From Alkalihalobacillus alcalophilus ATCC 27647 = CGMCC 1.3604 (lineage in GTDB: Bacteria > Bacillota > Bacilli > Bacillales > Bacillaceae_D), in the NCBI RefSeq assembly GCF_000292245.2, contig NZ_ALPT02000008.1:1-64000 (forward strand): a DNA stretch of 64,000 nucleotides, read 5' to 3'. The notes beneath the pieces were generated by a model. The model was given only the letters and a program-made list of their open reading frames with translations. It did not search any database and was not told the DNA's origin. Positions 8,634 to 17,321 of this stretch are shown one piece after another; the first letter of the stretch is position 1, and every line of letters starts with the position of its first letter. A program made the position numbers and the translations under genes.

Positions 8634-9161
8634 TTATGAAGAAGGTTTGATTTCTTCCATAAACTCTCTAATAATCTCTTCGGTTAATAAACCTGAAAAA
8701 ACGCGAACGATCGTCCCTTCCTCATCGACCAATACGGTTGTTGGGAGTGGCCGGATACCGTAAGCATCAATTACATTTCGTCCATTATCAATGACAATAG
8801 GAAAAGTTAAATCTAAACGAGATGCAAAACGTTCAACTGTTAATGGTGGTTCACTTGCATTAACCGCAACGATTTCAATCCCTTGATCTTGATACTCTTG
8901 ATAGAGTTCCTCCATGATGGGCATTTCTCTTACACATGGAGGACAAAATGTTCCCCAAAAATTAATAAAAACGCCTTTCCCTTTTAGTTCATCTAATACA
9001 ATCATCTCACCATCTAAATCCTCGAGGGCAAAATTAACCGCTTCATTACCAGCTCTTGCAACACTTTTATCTGCAAAGAAATTGTAATAAAATGTATAGC
9101 CAATCGCAACGGCCATAACAAGTAAAATCGATGTTCGCATTATTAAACGTTTTGTCTTCAC
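8634..9161 (-). CDS. resA: Membrane-anchored thiol-disulfide oxidoreductase ResA
   Basis: Keeps the heme-binding cysteines of apocytochrome c reduced on the outer face of the membrane. 175 residues: one N-terminal anchor (~8-28), then a thioredoxin fold with the active site FWGTFCPPC (Cys73, Cys76). B. subtilis ResA has CEPC, so the dipeptide between the cysteines differs. The conserved cis-proline region RPLPTTVLVDEEG is present. The start is a GTG behind GGGAGGACGTAAAG. First gene of resABC. Confidence 0.94.
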   Translation of the reverse strand: MKTKRLIMRTSILLVMAVAIGYTFYYNFFADKSVARAGNEAVNFALEDLDGEMIVLDELKGKGVFINFWGTFCPPCVREMPIMEELYQEYQDQGIEIVAVNASEPPLTVERFASRLDLTFPIVIDNGRNVIDAYGIRPLPTTVLVDEEGTIVRVFSGLLTEEIIREFMEEIKPSS

Positions 9162-9398
9162 CTTTACGTCCTCCCTTCCCCAGGTCCCGGTCCCGGTACT
9201 TCTATTCTACCGTCTTTTTAGAACCTTTAAGTGCCCCACAAAGAAATCTTGACATGAATAAGTAAGTCATCACCTTCATTTAAAGGTTGTTCCATAATGA
9301 CTTTTCAAATAAATTATGTAAGGCTATTTTTAGACAATAAGTTCATAAAATAGCCCAGTCTCATTATAACCTTAAATATTAAAATCTATCACTTTGCT

Positions 9399-10127
9399 TT
9401 ATGACGGTTTAGTGACAGCTAACTCTTTTAAATGTTTCACTTCAATAGGCTTTAAGGCCCTTGCATCTCCAGGATTTAATCCATGTAAATTTAAAAAGCT
9501 ATACTGCTCTCTTTTTAACTTCATAACCGGATAACCAAGTGCTTCAAACATTCGTCGAACTTGTCGATTTCTGCCCTCATGAATTGTTAATTGAATAATC
9601 GCGGTTTGCTTTTTCTTATCAAACGAAAGCATTTTCGCTTTAGCTGGTGCCGTCATTCCGTCTTCTAATCGAATACCCGTTACTAGTTTTTTTATTTCTT
9701 CCCTAGTAGGAATTCCTTTTACTTTGGCAACATAAACTTTTTCTATGTTAAATTTAGGGTGCATTAATTGATTCGCTAATTCGCCATCATTTGTCATTAA
9801 TAATAAACCAGATGTATCGTAATCCAAACGACCAATTGGGAAAAGGCGGGCTGTTGTTTCAATATAATCTGTGACAACTTTTCGACCTTTCTCATCCTTA
9901 ACACTCGATATAACAGAAGTAGGTTTATAAAGAACATAATAGGCAGGCTCTTCGCGATCGATTGGCACGCCGTTCACTTCTATCTTATCTTTATTAGGTG
10001 TTACCTTCACTCCTAGCTCTGTCACTCTTTTACCATTCACTGTAACTCTTCCATCCAAAATAAGCTGTTCGGCTTTACGTCTTGACGCAATCCCAGCTTG
10101 GGCAATCACTTTTTGTAACCGTTCCAT
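9399..10127 (-). CDS. rluB: 23S rRNA pseudouridine synthase B
   Basis: Makes a pseudouridine in 23S rRNA helix 89 (RluB family; ypuL/rluB position in B. subtilis). 242 residues: an N-terminal S4 RNA-binding domain (~1-60, MERLQKVIAQAGIASRRKAE), then the catalytic domain with GRLDYDTSGLLLMTNDGE, where the Asp is the invariant catalytic residue, and the C-terminal RQVRRM motif. I prefer the ATG at 10127 after AGGTGAGGTGAATGGA; upstream in-frame starts would add 16 residues with no family support. It stands alone between the res operon and the 51-bp repeat array. Confidence 0.93.
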   Translation of the reverse strand: MERLQKVIAQAGIASRRKAEQLILDGRVTVNGKRVTELGVKVTPNKDKIEVNGVPIDREEPAYYVLYKPTSVISSVKDEKGRKVVTDYIETTARLFPIGRLDYDTSGLLLMTNDGELANQLMHPKFNIEKVYVAKVKGIPTREEIKKLVTGIRLEDGMTAPAKAKMLSFDKKKQTAIIQLTIHEGRNRQVRRMFEALGYPVMKLKREQYSFLNLHGLNPGDARALKPIEVKHLKELAVTKPS

Positions 10128-10249
10128 TCCATTCACCTCACCTAACATGATAACTCTACGCTTGCGAATATACAAGCAGGGAAACTTTTAGCCGGTAATG
10201 GGTTGTTCTAAAACCTTCATTTTGGGGTTGTAAGTAACTTATCTGGTGA

Positions 10250-10615
10250 ACTCACTATTGTCTTTACCATAATCAAACGTATCTCGGGTTTTCATTACTA
10301 ATACACGGGGATTCGCACCGTAATTTCTTACAGCACGGGTTTTCATTACCTATTAACCATGATTCGCACCGTAATTTTTCACAGCACGGGTTTTCATTAC
10401 CTATTAACTGTTATTCGCACCGTAATCGCTCACAGCACGGGTTTTCATTACCTATTAACTGTTATTCGCACCGTAATCGCTCACAGCACAGGTTTTCATT
10501 ACCTATCAACCATGATTCGCACCGTAATCCCACGCATCTCACATTTTCATTACTAATCACATGCTTTTCGCACCGTAATCCCACGCATCTCACAGTTTCA
10601 TTACTAATGCAACGA
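10250..10615. repeat. 51-bp tandem repeat array, locus 1 (six to seven units)
   Basis: The core CGCACCGTAAT recurs at 10314, 10365, 10416, 10467, 10518 and 10569, always exactly 51 bp apart, with a degenerate unit before. Each unit also holds TTTCATTAC, so ATTAC and GTAAT face each other as short inverted arms about 21 bp apart. The stretch between GTAAT and the next TTTCATTAC varies between units. The same family, in the same orientation and period, occurs at 40140 and 51121. It is not coding, although 51 is divisible by three and keeps a frame open. It fills most of the rluB-spmB gap. Confidence 0.92.
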
Positions 10616-10617
10616 AC

Positions 10618-10673
10618 AAAAAGAGGATGTCCAAATTAAGTGCAACACTTAACGGAAATCCTCTTTTTTTATA
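10618..10673 (-). terminator. Terminator after spmB (bidirectional shape)
   Basis: AAAAAGAGGAT and ATCCTCTTTTT form the outer stem, with an inner TTAAGTG/CACTTAA hairpin. T-runs occur on both sides; on the minus strand it ends dacB-spmA-spmB. Confidence 0.8.
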
Positions 10674-10684
10674 TTTCATCTTAT

Positions 10685-11215
10685 TTATCCAAATACAAGA
10701 GTTACGACTACAATTGCAGCGATTAAACCAACGATATCAGCTAAAAGGCCAACCTTTAAAGCATCGCCCATTTTCTTAATGCCGACAGCTCCAAAATAAA
10801 CGGTTAATATATAAAGGGTTGTATCTGTACTCCCTTGCATTGTGGCCGCAAGTCGACCTATAAAAGAATCAGGTCCGTATGTGGCAATTAAATCCGTTGT
10901 CATCCCTAATGCACCGGTCCCAGAAATCGGTCGAATCATCGCAAGTGGCACAACCTCGGCTGGTACACCAATAAAAGATAGAAGTGGCTTTAACAAATCG
11001 ACGATAAAGTCCATTGCTCCCGAAGCTCTAAAAACAGAGATCGCCACTAGCATCCCAACCAAAAAAGGAATAATGGAAATCGCTAAACCGAACCCGTCCT
11101 TCGCTCCTTCCACAAAAGTCTCGTAAGTCGGAACTTTCTTAAATGTTCCATATAATAAAATAAATCCAATTAAAGCGGGGATGATCCAGATGGAAATAAG
11201 TGTAATGATCGCCAA
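10685..11215 (-). CDS. spmB: Spore maturation protein SpmB
   Basis: Membrane protein needed, with SpmA, for full dehydration of the spore core in B. subtilis; mutants make spores of lower heat resistance. 176 residues with several hydrophobic segments and a nucleoside-recognition (Gate) domain; PISGTGALGMTTDLIATYGP is typical of the family. It starts one base after the spmA stop and is the last gene of the dacB operon before the terminator. The molecular activity is unknown. Confidence 0.94.
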   Translation of the reverse strand: MAIITLISIWIIPALIGFILLYGTFKKVPTYETFVEGAKDGFGLAISIIPFLVGMLVAISVFRASGAMDFIVDLLKPLLSFIGVPAEVVPLAMIRPISGTGALGMTTDLIATYGPDSFIGRLAATMQGSTDTTLYILTVYFGAVGIKKMGDALKVGLLADIVGLIAAIVVVTLVFG

Positions 11216-11809
11216 TTAGGCTCTCCCCTTTCTTTTGCGACGATAATAAAAGTAACGGTCGATCAAAATCGCTCCTAGCATAGAAATAAGTGAGGCAATC
11301 AATGTCGTCCCGACGATTTCAGTCGGATTCGCCGATCCATACGTCATTCGAATCGAAATGACCGTTGTCGGAATTAAAGAAAGACCTGCTGTATTAATGG
11401 CAAGCAAGGTAATCATGGAACGACTCGCTGAATCTTTCCCACCATTTAATGCCTTTAATTCTTCCATCGCTTTGATTCCCATTGGGGTCGCCGCATTACC
11501 TAAACCAAACATGTTCGCTGTCATATTCGATAAAATATAACCCATTGCTGGATGATCAGTGGGCACCTCTGGAAAAAGTCGTTTAAAAATCGGCCTCATT
11601 AGGATAGCAAATCTTTTAAGTAAGCCAGCCACCTCAGCAATTTTCATTAACCCTAACCAAAAAACTAATATACTGATTAAGCCAATACAGATCGTCACCG
11701 CTTCCTTTGCCCCCGAAAATACCGCTGCATTCACTTCAGCAATCGTTCCGTTAAATGCAGCAAATATTAGTCCAAAAAGAAGCAATGATACCCAGATAAT
11801 ATTAATCAA
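11216..11809 (-). CDS. spmA: Spore maturation protein SpmA
   Basis: Partner of SpmB in spore core dehydration. 197 residues, membrane protein with a Gate-type nucleoside-recognition domain; SNMTANMFGLGNAATPMGIKAM is the conserved family region in the middle. The start is a TTG at 11809 behind GGAG, overlapping the last eight bases of dacB (TTGATTAA), so translation is probably coupled. Sporulation mother-cell control is expected from B. subtilis dacB; I could not confirm a promoter by eye. Confidence 0.94.
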   Translation of the reverse strand: MINIIWVSLLLFGLIFAAFNGTIAEVNAAVFSGAKEAVTICIGLISILVFWLGLMKIAEVAGLLKRFAILMRPIFKRLFPEVPTDHPAMGYILSNMTANMFGLGNAATPMGIKAMEELKALNGGKDSASRSMITLLAINTAGLSLIPTTVISIRMTYGSANPTEIVGTTLIASLISMLGAILIDRYFYYRRKRKGRA

Positions 11810-12959
11810 CGTTTTTTACTCCAAGAGTATGAATGAAAAAATGAAACCACTTTGACCAAAATCCTTTTTTCTCCGACTTTTCGGGGCCATCATAATATAA
11901 GGGAGTTTTTTGGATGAGCTCTTCCTGCAAATAAAATTCCACCTTACCAATCGGAGAAGGAGCTTCAAAGTTTTCATGTTCCTTCTTTTCAGGCGGCTTA
12001 ATTAACGTCAACTCTCTTTTTAGGTTTTCTTTTTCATTCACTGTTAATGGATACGTAATCTCCGTCTTAGAAATAATATGGTTTTCATAAAAACCGTCTG
12101 TAATGCCTTCTACTTGCCCAGCTGGTAAAATTGTTTCGATATCGTACTCAGAAAAACCCCATTCAAATAAATTCATATGATCATGCCAGTCACTTGGGGC
12201 ATTAATTGTTACAACAATCAAATCCATTTCTTCCTTAGTCGCTGTTGAAACGAGTGTTCTTTTAGCTCTTTTTGTGTAGCCTGTTTTTCCACCGGTTGAA
12301 TGGGGATAAAACTCTGTTAACATCCGATTTTTATTTTTCCAAACGCGGATATCGCCCCCTTCATCAACACGATGTGATTTCGTTTTCGATATCGTCTGGA
12401 AATCTTCATTTTGCATTGCGTACTGGGTTAATAAAGCCATATCATAAACACTTGAATAATGATCCTCATGATCATCTAAACCATGTGGGTTTTGAAACAT
12501 TGTATTGGACATTCCGAGCTCTTCTGCCTTTTGATTCATTAGAAGAACGAACCCTTCCAAACTTCCACCAACATGCTCAGCAATCGCCACTGCTGCATCA
12601 TTTCCACTTCTAAGCATCAAACCATAAACAAGGTCTTCTAATTTAATTTTCTCATTTAGTCGAAGAAAAATCGATGAACCCTCGGTGCCGAACGCCCGCT
12701 CCGATACAGTCACGATCTCATCAAGTTGCCCAGATTCAATCGCCAATATCGCCGTCATTATTTTTGTAATACTTGCTATCCGTAATGGTTCATGCTCTTG
12801 CTTAGCATATAAGACTCTTCCTGATGATTGCTCCATTAAAATCGCCGCTTGGGCTGATACCGAAAAATGACGTTGATTGGCCGCTTGTGTAAAATCAGAA
12901 AAAGGCAGAAGTAGCATGAAGACAAGCACAGTTAGTACACTTTTTTTCATGAATTTCAT
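11802..12959 (-). CDS. dacB: Sporulation D-alanyl-D-alanine carboxypeptidase (PBP5*)
   Basis: Trims stem peptides of spore cortex peptidoglycan, lowering cross-linking. About 385 residues from the ATG at 12959. A signal peptide (MKFMKKS then a hydrophobic core, cleavage near FTQA) is followed by an S11 serine peptidase domain: SxxK as SITK (Ser63, Lys66), SxN as RSGNDAA, KTG as GGKTGYTKRAKRTLV. A C-terminal beta-rich domain follows, then a terminal stretch that may anchor the protein. A TTG 24 bases upstream and an ATG nine bases downstream are alternative starts. In B. subtilis ypuI precedes dacB; here the inserted DUF421/spoVA block begins instead. Confidence 0.94.
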   Translation of the reverse strand: MKFMKKSVLTVLVFMLLLPFSDFTQAANQRHFSVSAQAAILMEQSSGRVLYAKQEHEPLRIASITKIMTAILAIESGQLDEIVTVSERAFGTEGSSIFLRLNEKIKLEDLVYGLMLRSGNDAAVAIAEHVGGSLEGFVLLMNQKAEELGMSNTMFQNPHGLDDHEDHYSSVYDMALLTQYAMQNEDFQTISKTKSHRVDEGGDIRVWKNKNRMLTEFYPHSTGGKTGYTKRAKRTLVSTATKEEMDLIVVTINAPSDWHDHMNLFEWGFSEYDIETILPAGQVEGITDGFYENHIISKTEITYPLTVNEKENLKRELTLIKPPEKKEHENFEAPSPIGKVEFYLQEELIQKTPLYYDGPEKSEKKGFWSKWFHFFIHTLGVKNVD

Positions 12960-13141
12960 CCAATCACCCACAATCCCTTTCAAGTAATAGTTTTATTTTC
13001 ATTAAGGACGCTTCCATAAAGAGAGCATGTCTCCTCTTAACAAAATGTATGCAGGACAACGGTTGTTATACCATTTTTTCAAATCTCGTTTAAGAAATTA
13101 TCGAATCGAACATACTAAAAGTTATATTATGGAAAGGAAAT

Positions 13142-13873
13142 ATGAGGGATGCCATTATGTTAATTCAAGAACTAGCGATTGTCTTAATTCGTATTTTTTC
13201 GATCTTCCCGCTTCTTCTAGTTGTCACATTAGTGATGGGCAAACGTTCCATTGGTGAATTACCTATTTTTGACTTTCTTATTGTGATGAGTTTAGCGTCT
13301 GTAACAGGTGCTGACATCGCCGATCCTAGCGTCCCCCACATTCATACCGCTTTTGCGATCATCGTCATCGCTCTCTTCCAAAAGTTCACAGCGAGACTTC
13401 TAATTAAAAATCGAAAATTCGGGAAATGGATTACTTTTGAGCCGACAGTCGTGATTCAAAAAGGAAAATTATTAGCCGGTAATATTGAATCAATTCGTTA
13501 TTCAATCGATAATATTTTACAATTATTAAGACAAAAAGGAATTTTCGATATTGAAGACGTTCAATTAGGGATCATTGAAGCAAATGGGGATATAAGCGTG
13601 CAAAAAAAGCCTGAGAAAGCAACTCCGGCTTTAGAAGATATGGATTTACAACAGAAATCGAGTGGCATTTCATACCCTGTTATTCTTGATGGGCAGTTTC
13701 AATTAGAAATCATGGAAAAGCTGGGAATCACCGAAGAGAGAATTAGAAATTATGTAGAAGAGAAAGGTATCGTCCGTCTTGAAGATGTTTTTCTTTGCAC
13801 GTTAAATGGAAAAGGAGAACTCCATCTCTCCTATACACGCGAGGATAATCAAATTCAATTAATTCAGCATTAA
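13142..13873 (+). CDS. DUF421 (YetF-family) membrane protein
   Basis: 243 residues: three N-terminal hydrophobic segments (~8-28, ~38-55, ~62-80), then the two-part cytoplasmic DUF421 region with family features such as KRSIGELPIFDFLIVMSLAS, GRILDG-like VILDGQF, and two IEANGDI/LNGKGEL beta elements. The family (YetF, YdfS, YkjA, YrbG in B. subtilis) has no settled biochemical role. One member fused to DUF1657, 2Duf, affects spore heat resistance and germination. ATG at 13142 follows AAAGGAAAT; ATG at 13157 behind GAGGG is almost as good. It is convergent with the 2Duf gene, their stops 10 bp apart, and is one of three DUF421 genes within 5 kb. Confidence 0.88.
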   Translation: MRDAIMLIQELAIVLIRIFSIFPLLLVVTLVMGKRSIGELPIFDFLIVMSLASVTGADIADPSVPHIHTAFAIIVIALFQKFTARLLIKNRKFGKWITFEPTVVIQKGKLLAGNIESIRYSIDNILQLLRQKGIFDIEDVQLGIIEANGDISVQKKPEKATPALEDMDLQQKSSGISYPVILDGQFQLEIMEKLGITEERIRNYVEEKGIVRLEDVFLCTLNGKGELHLSYTREDNQIQLIQH

Positions 13874-13883
13874 TTGAATTCGA

Positions 13884-14732
13884 TTAACGCAAATCACGTT
13901 CAATCTCTAAATAAGCTTCATTCATTTCCTCTGCACACTTTTTAAACATCGCTTTTGCGGTTGGATTATCGGTATCTAATGAATAAAGCTGTAAATCTGC
14001 TTGGACTTTTTGCAATGTCGCTTTTAACAATGGAATCGTTACAGGATCCTGCTGTTGCAAACTATCATCAAATAAATCAACATAGAGGTCTCCATTCGCA
14101 TCAATCTGGGCTAGGAAAACACTTTCTAATGAGACATCTTGTTTAGCTAACTGCGTCTGAAGCCAATCGCGATTTAACCCACGATTCCCGAGATTTTGAT
14201 CAAGAATTCGACCATCAGCGACGACGGTTTCAGGTTGTTTATTTTTTTTCGCACTACTTCTAGCCACTGCTTGCTTTTTATCTTCCTTTAACAAGACATT
14301 TAATTCACCATTTGTTTCAAGTAAAGCAAATTCGACATCAGCAAATTGAAAAACATCTTTTTTGCGAAGTTTCCGCATGAGCTCGTCCCCTGTAAGATGC
14401 TGTTTATTTAATGCATCTTCCAAGATTTTCCCCCCTTGAATAACAGGTGTCCCTCGCCCAAATAAAAAGACTCGAAATTTTGCACTTTTTACAGATAAAT
14501 AGTAGATTAAAGCTGTTACCGCCGACCATACAAATAAAGCCGTAAAAGCTAGGGCAGATGGTATGGTAAGCATCGTTGCACTAATGGCAGCAATTATAAC
14601 AATACTAGTTAATAAAGCAAATTCAAAAAACGAGCTTTCACCGATCGGCTTTTTCACAATCATTTTGGACACAATGTATAATAAAATAATTGCAACTATT
14701 GACCGTACGATTATCTCAACCCATCCCGGCAT
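13884..14732 (-). CDS. 2Duf: DUF421 membrane protein with C-terminal DUF1657-like segment
   Basis: 282 residues. Three N-terminal membrane segments, a DUF421 cytoplasmic domain (VVADGRILDQN is a family hallmark), and a C-terminal segment (~235-282) with QLYSLDTDNPTAKAMFK, which closely resembles the free DUF1657 protein encoded at 17320 (LETFSLETDNQQAKQLYK). This fusion is the last gene of spoVA2mob operons. There it is known to raise spore wet-heat resistance, apparently by making the spore inner membrane tighter. ATG follows AAGGAGGATTTATC. It lies 17 bp downstream of a DUF1657 gene and closes the seven-gene operon. Confidence 0.88.
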   Translation of the reverse strand: MPGWVEIIVRSIVAIILLYIVSKMIVKKPIGESSFFEFALLTSIVIIAAISATMLTIPSALAFTALFVWSAVTALIYYLSVKSAKFRVFLFGRGTPVIQGGKILEDALNKQHLTGDELMRKLRKKDVFQFADVEFALLETNGELNVLLKEDKKQAVARSSAKKNKQPETVVADGRILDQNLGNRGLNRDWLQTQLAKQDVSLESVFLAQIDANGDLYVDLFDDSLQQQDPVTIPLLKATLQKVQADLQLYSLDTDNPTAKAMFKKCAEEMNEAYLEIERDLR

Positions 14733-14749
14733 GATAAATCCTCCTTCCC

Positions 14750-14956
14750 TTAATTCCCTTTATATTGAGGCTCTTGTCTTTCTAGCTCTGATACCCTTTT
14801 TTCTAATTCATGAATCACTGTTTTTGTTTTTAAACTTGCTTGATGAAATCGATTCCTTTTATCATGACCCTCAGCTTGTAATGAAATGGTCATCAGAGTT
14901 GCTTCAACCCCTTTTAATGAGGCTAATGTTCCTTTGATTTGACTTGCAACTGTCAT
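14750..14956 (-). CDS. DUF1657 protein (spoVA2mob gene 6)
   Basis: 68 residues, helical and charged, starting MTVASQIKGTLASLKGVEA; the same MTV-x-x-x-(I/M)-x-x-T pattern opens the other DUF1657 gene at 17320. The family has no known biochemical activity and is typical of spoVA2mob-type operons. RBS GGTGAG lies just before the ATG. It is flanked closely by the SpoVAEb-like gene (8 bp) and 2Duf (17 bp). Confidence 0.85.
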   Translation of the reverse strand: MTVASQIKGTLASLKGVEATLMTISLQAEGHDKRNRFHQASLKTKTVIHELEKRVSELERQEPQYKGN

Positions 14957-14964
14957 GTTCTCAC

Positions 14965-15315
14965 CTATCCTTTTGGTTTAAAAATTAAGGCTGCTATAAA
15001 TCCAAAAATAATCGCCGCTGAAATACCCGCACTCGTCACTTCAAAAATCCCTGTAATGACGCCAATCAAACCATTTGTTTCAGCTTCAGCCATCGCACCA
15101 TGAACTAGAGAATTACCAAAACTCGTAATCGGTACGGTCGCTCCTGCACCAGCAAAATCGATTAAAGGTTCATACAGCCCTAATCCATCGAGTACCGCAC
15201 CTGTTACGACTAAAGCAGTCATCGTATGAGCTGGCGTCAATTTCGCAAAGTCCATTAATAATTGACCAATGACACATATGAGTCCTCCTACAAGAAATGC
15301 CCATAAAAAGATCAA
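14965..15315 (-). CDS. spoVAEB: SpoVAEb-like membrane protein (spoVA2mob)
   Basis: 116 residues, nearly all hydrophobic. The family segment [20 protein letters not shown] is followed by SLVHGAM. The housekeeping paralogue at 62749 has the same length and the matching [20 protein letters not shown]. SpoVA proteins form the dipicolinic acid channel of the spore inner membrane. Start is TTG at 15315 behind GGGAGG, overlapping the SpoVAD stop by three bases, so the genes are translationally coupled. Confidence 0.92.
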   Translation of the reverse strand: MIFLWAFLVGGLICVIGQLLMDFAKLTPAHTMTALVVTGAVLDGLGLYEPLIDFAGAGATVPITSFGNSLVHGAMAEAETNGLIGVITGIFEVTSAGISAAIIFGFIAALIFKPKG

Positions 15316-16328
15316 AACATCACACCTCCCGCTTCGATGGATACTGCATGTGCAATAGTTGGAATGGACTCCTTTTGCTGAAAAGAAAGTGGAGATAGTA
15401 AAGCACCAGTCGCCACAACTAAAATACGTTTAAACTCGCCTCGTTTCATTCGATTTAATAAGTGTCCATATACGACTGAAGCGGAACAGCCTGGACCGCT
15501 TCCACCTGCTAATACCGGTTGACCCTCACGGTAGATTAAAAGCCCGCAATCTTGAAATTGTTCCTTTGAATAGTCCATATTTTTCTCTTTTAATAATTCT
15601 CTTGTAATACCGAGTCCAATTTTACCCAAATCACCACTGACGATTAAATCATAATGATCAAATGGAAGTTCGAGATCGCGAAAATGGGCTTCGATTGTAT
15701 CAACGGCAGCAGGTGCCATCGCTGCTCCCATATTAAACGGATCAGAAATCCCCATATCAATGACTTTGCCAATTGTCGCTGATGTAACGACTGGCCCGTT
15801 TCCTTGTTGGGCGATTATCGCTGCCCCTGCAGCAGTTGCCGTCCACTGCGAAGTGGGTGGCTTTTGTCCACCATATTCGGTTGGGTATCGGAATTGCTTC
15901 TCTGTTGCAGCATTATGACTAGAAGCAACAGTAGCAATATATTTTGCACCATCATTATTAATAATAAATGAGGCTAAGGCTAACCCTTCCATCGAAGTCG
16001 AACAAGCACCAAATAAACCGAGGTAAGGAATGGAAAGTGTTCGTCCTGCAAACGAAGATGGTGTGAGCTGATTGACTAAATCACCTGCCATCATAAAAGT
16101 AATTTGTTCCTTTGTTAACTTCTCTTTTTCAATCGCAATGGTGACCGCTTCTTCTATTAAGACCTTTTGAGCTTTTTCGTAAGATTCTTCTCCTAACCAC
16201 AAATCATCATGAAGTTTATCAAAATCACGAGCAATCGCCCCGTTTGCTTCAAATGGTCCAGCGACCGTTCCTGTAGAGATAATGACCGGTTTCTTATCAA
16301 ATAGCCAAGATTGATGACCTTTTAGCAT
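15312..16328 (-). CDS. spoVAD: SpoVAD-like dipicolinate-binding protein (spoVA2mob)
   Basis: 338 residues, full length for SpoVAD. Thiolase-like fold (SpoVAD of B. subtilis binds dipicolinic acid and lines the inner membrane). Visible landmarks: [15 protein letters not shown] in the position of the thiolase cysteine loop, [31 protein letters not shown] and [15 protein letters not shown]. It is clearly paralogous to, but diverged from, the gene at the right edge of the window (SACATSMEAMATGA at the same place). It sits between SpoVAC and SpoVAEb with almost no spacing. Confidence 0.94.
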   Translation of the reverse strand: MLKGHQSWLFDKKPVIISTGTVAGPFEANGAIARDFDKLHDDLWLGEESYEKAQKVLIEEAVTIAIEKEKLTKEQITFMMAGDLVNQLTPSSFAGRTLSIPYLGLFGACSTSMEGLALASFIINNDGAKYIATVASSHNAATEKQFRYPTEYGGQKPPTSQWTATAAGAAIIAQQGNGPVVTSATIGKVIDMGISDPFNMGAAMAPAAVDTIEAHFRDLELPFDHYDLIVSGDLGKIGLGITRELLKEKNMDYSKEQFQDCGLLIYREGQPVLAGGSGPGCSASVVYGHLLNRMKRGEFKRILVVATGALLSPLSFQQKESIPTIAHAVSIEAGGVMF

Positions 16329-16329
16329 T

Positions 16330-16809
16330 TCATAACCCTCCCCAATTGATTAAAATCGTTTTTATAAGGGCTATGACAAAGGCCGCAAAAGTACCAAAGA
16401 CGATAACCGATCCGGCTAATTTAAACATATTTCCACCAACCCCAAGCACATATCCTTCTGTTCGATGTTCGATCGCGGCTGAGGCAATCGAATTCGCAAA
16501 GCCAGTAACCGGAACAGCCGTACCTGCACCAGAAAATTGAGCAAATCGATCATAAACACCTAAACCAGTTAATAAGGCCGCAAGAAAAATTAAAACAGCG
16601 ACTGTCGGATTCCCAGCAGTTCGTTCTGTAAAGTCAAAAAAAGTATAGAACATAATATTTAGTGCTTGTCCGATAATACAAATAAATCCACCAACAAAAA
16701 AAGCTCGGATGCAGTTTTTTACGACTGGTTTTTTGATCTCATATCTTTTGGCGACTGCTTGATAAGCTTGTTGGGTTGGTGTTGCTTGTTTTTGTTTACT
16801 ATTAGACAT
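16330..16809 (-). CDS. spoVAC: SpoVAC-like membrane protein (spoVA2mob)
   Basis: 159 residues. SpoVAC is the mechanosensitive part of the dipicolinate channel in B. subtilis. A hydrophilic N-terminus (~45 residues) is followed by membrane segments; AQFSGAGTAVPVTGFANSIA is the region shared with SpoVAEb. It starts 11 bp after the lipoprotein gene and ends one base before the SpoVAD ATG. Confidence 0.93.
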   Translation of the reverse strand: MSNSKQKQATPTQQAYQAVAKRYEIKKPVVKNCIRAFFVGGFICIIGQALNIMFYTFFDFTERTAGNPTVAVLIFLAALLTGLGVYDRFAQFSGAGTAVPVTGFANSIASAAIEHRTEGYVLGVGGNMFKLAGSVIVFGTFAAFVIALIKTILINWGGL

Positions 16810-16820
16810 GAAATCACCTT

Positions 16821-17273
16821 CTATCCTTTCATATATTCTTCAATTTTCTTTAATCTCTCTTTTAAATCTTTTTCCTTTAGACTCTTGTCTTTCATTTCTT
16901 TTTCAAGCTTCTCAAGCTCCATATATACTTTTTTATCTGTTGAAACATGGATTTCATCTTCTGAATATTGGGCCTTTATTTTATCAAAACCTTCCTTTCT
17001 AATTTCTTTTAATCGAAAACGAGAAAATTGTTTCACTTTTGGGGCCACATAAATTTTGTCTTCAAAAGAAACCGCATGAACATCGATGATTTCATTCATC
17101 TTCATTAATTCCTTTTTACTTTCATTCGCTTTCATTTGATCAAAAGTAACATTATTAACCATTAATGATTGCGGCATTGGTTCATTTGTTGAAGTGTTTT
17201 GACATCCACTCATCAAAATGATAAGCACAAATAGTGGCATGATTATTTTTTTCATTTTGTCCATACTCTCCAT
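16821..17273 (-). CDS. YhcN/YlaJ-type sporulation lipoprotein (spoVA2mob gene 2)
   Basis: About 150 residues: a short basic start, a hydrophobic core, and the lipobox LMSGC, so it should be secreted and lipid-anchored. The mature part is lysine/glutamate rich and probably helical at its end. Position between a DUF1657 gene and SpoVAC is where spoVA2mob operons carry a YhcN/YlaJ-domain lipoprotein; assignment rests more on context than on sequence. Three in-frame ATGs (17273, 17264, 17255) crowd the start, and GGAGAGT suggests one of the two downstream ones. Confidence 0.75.
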   Translation of the reverse strand: MESMDKMKKIIMPLFVLIILMSGCQNTSTNEPMPQSLMVNNVTFDQMKANESKKELMKMNEIIDVHAVSFEDKIYVAPKVKQFSRFRLKEIRKEGFDKIKAQYSEDEIHVSTDKKVYMELEKLEKEMKDKSLKEKDLKERLKKIEEYMKG

Positions 17274-17289
17274 TTTTATTATGTAGAAT

Positions 17290-17321
17290 TTGCCTCCAAT
17301 TAAGATTGGAGGCCTTTTTTT
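17290..17321 (+). terminator. Intrinsic-terminator shape pointing against the operon
   Basis: GCCTCCAAT pairs with ATTGGAGGC around TAAG and is followed on the plus strand by CTTTTTTT. On the minus strand, where the spoVA2mob genes run, there is no T-run after the hairpin. It lies between operon genes 1 and 2. Confidence 0.6.

Noticed and set aside
9178..9200. GC-rich microrepeat GGTCCCGGTCCCGGTAC before resA
   Set aside because: Only about 17 bp, not repeated elsewhere that I noticed; no structure or function supportable.
9304..9354. Hairpin with GGCTATTTT/AAAATAGCC after rluB as terminator
   Set aside because: No T-run on the minus strand after the stem; may be a weak or Rho-dependent end, not supported as an intrinsic terminator.
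10359..10556. Open frame across the 51-bp repeats encoding a 17-residue repeat peptide
   Set aside because: 51 is divisible by three, so the frame stays open automatically; no ribosome site, and the same frame behaviour occurs at 40094-40414.
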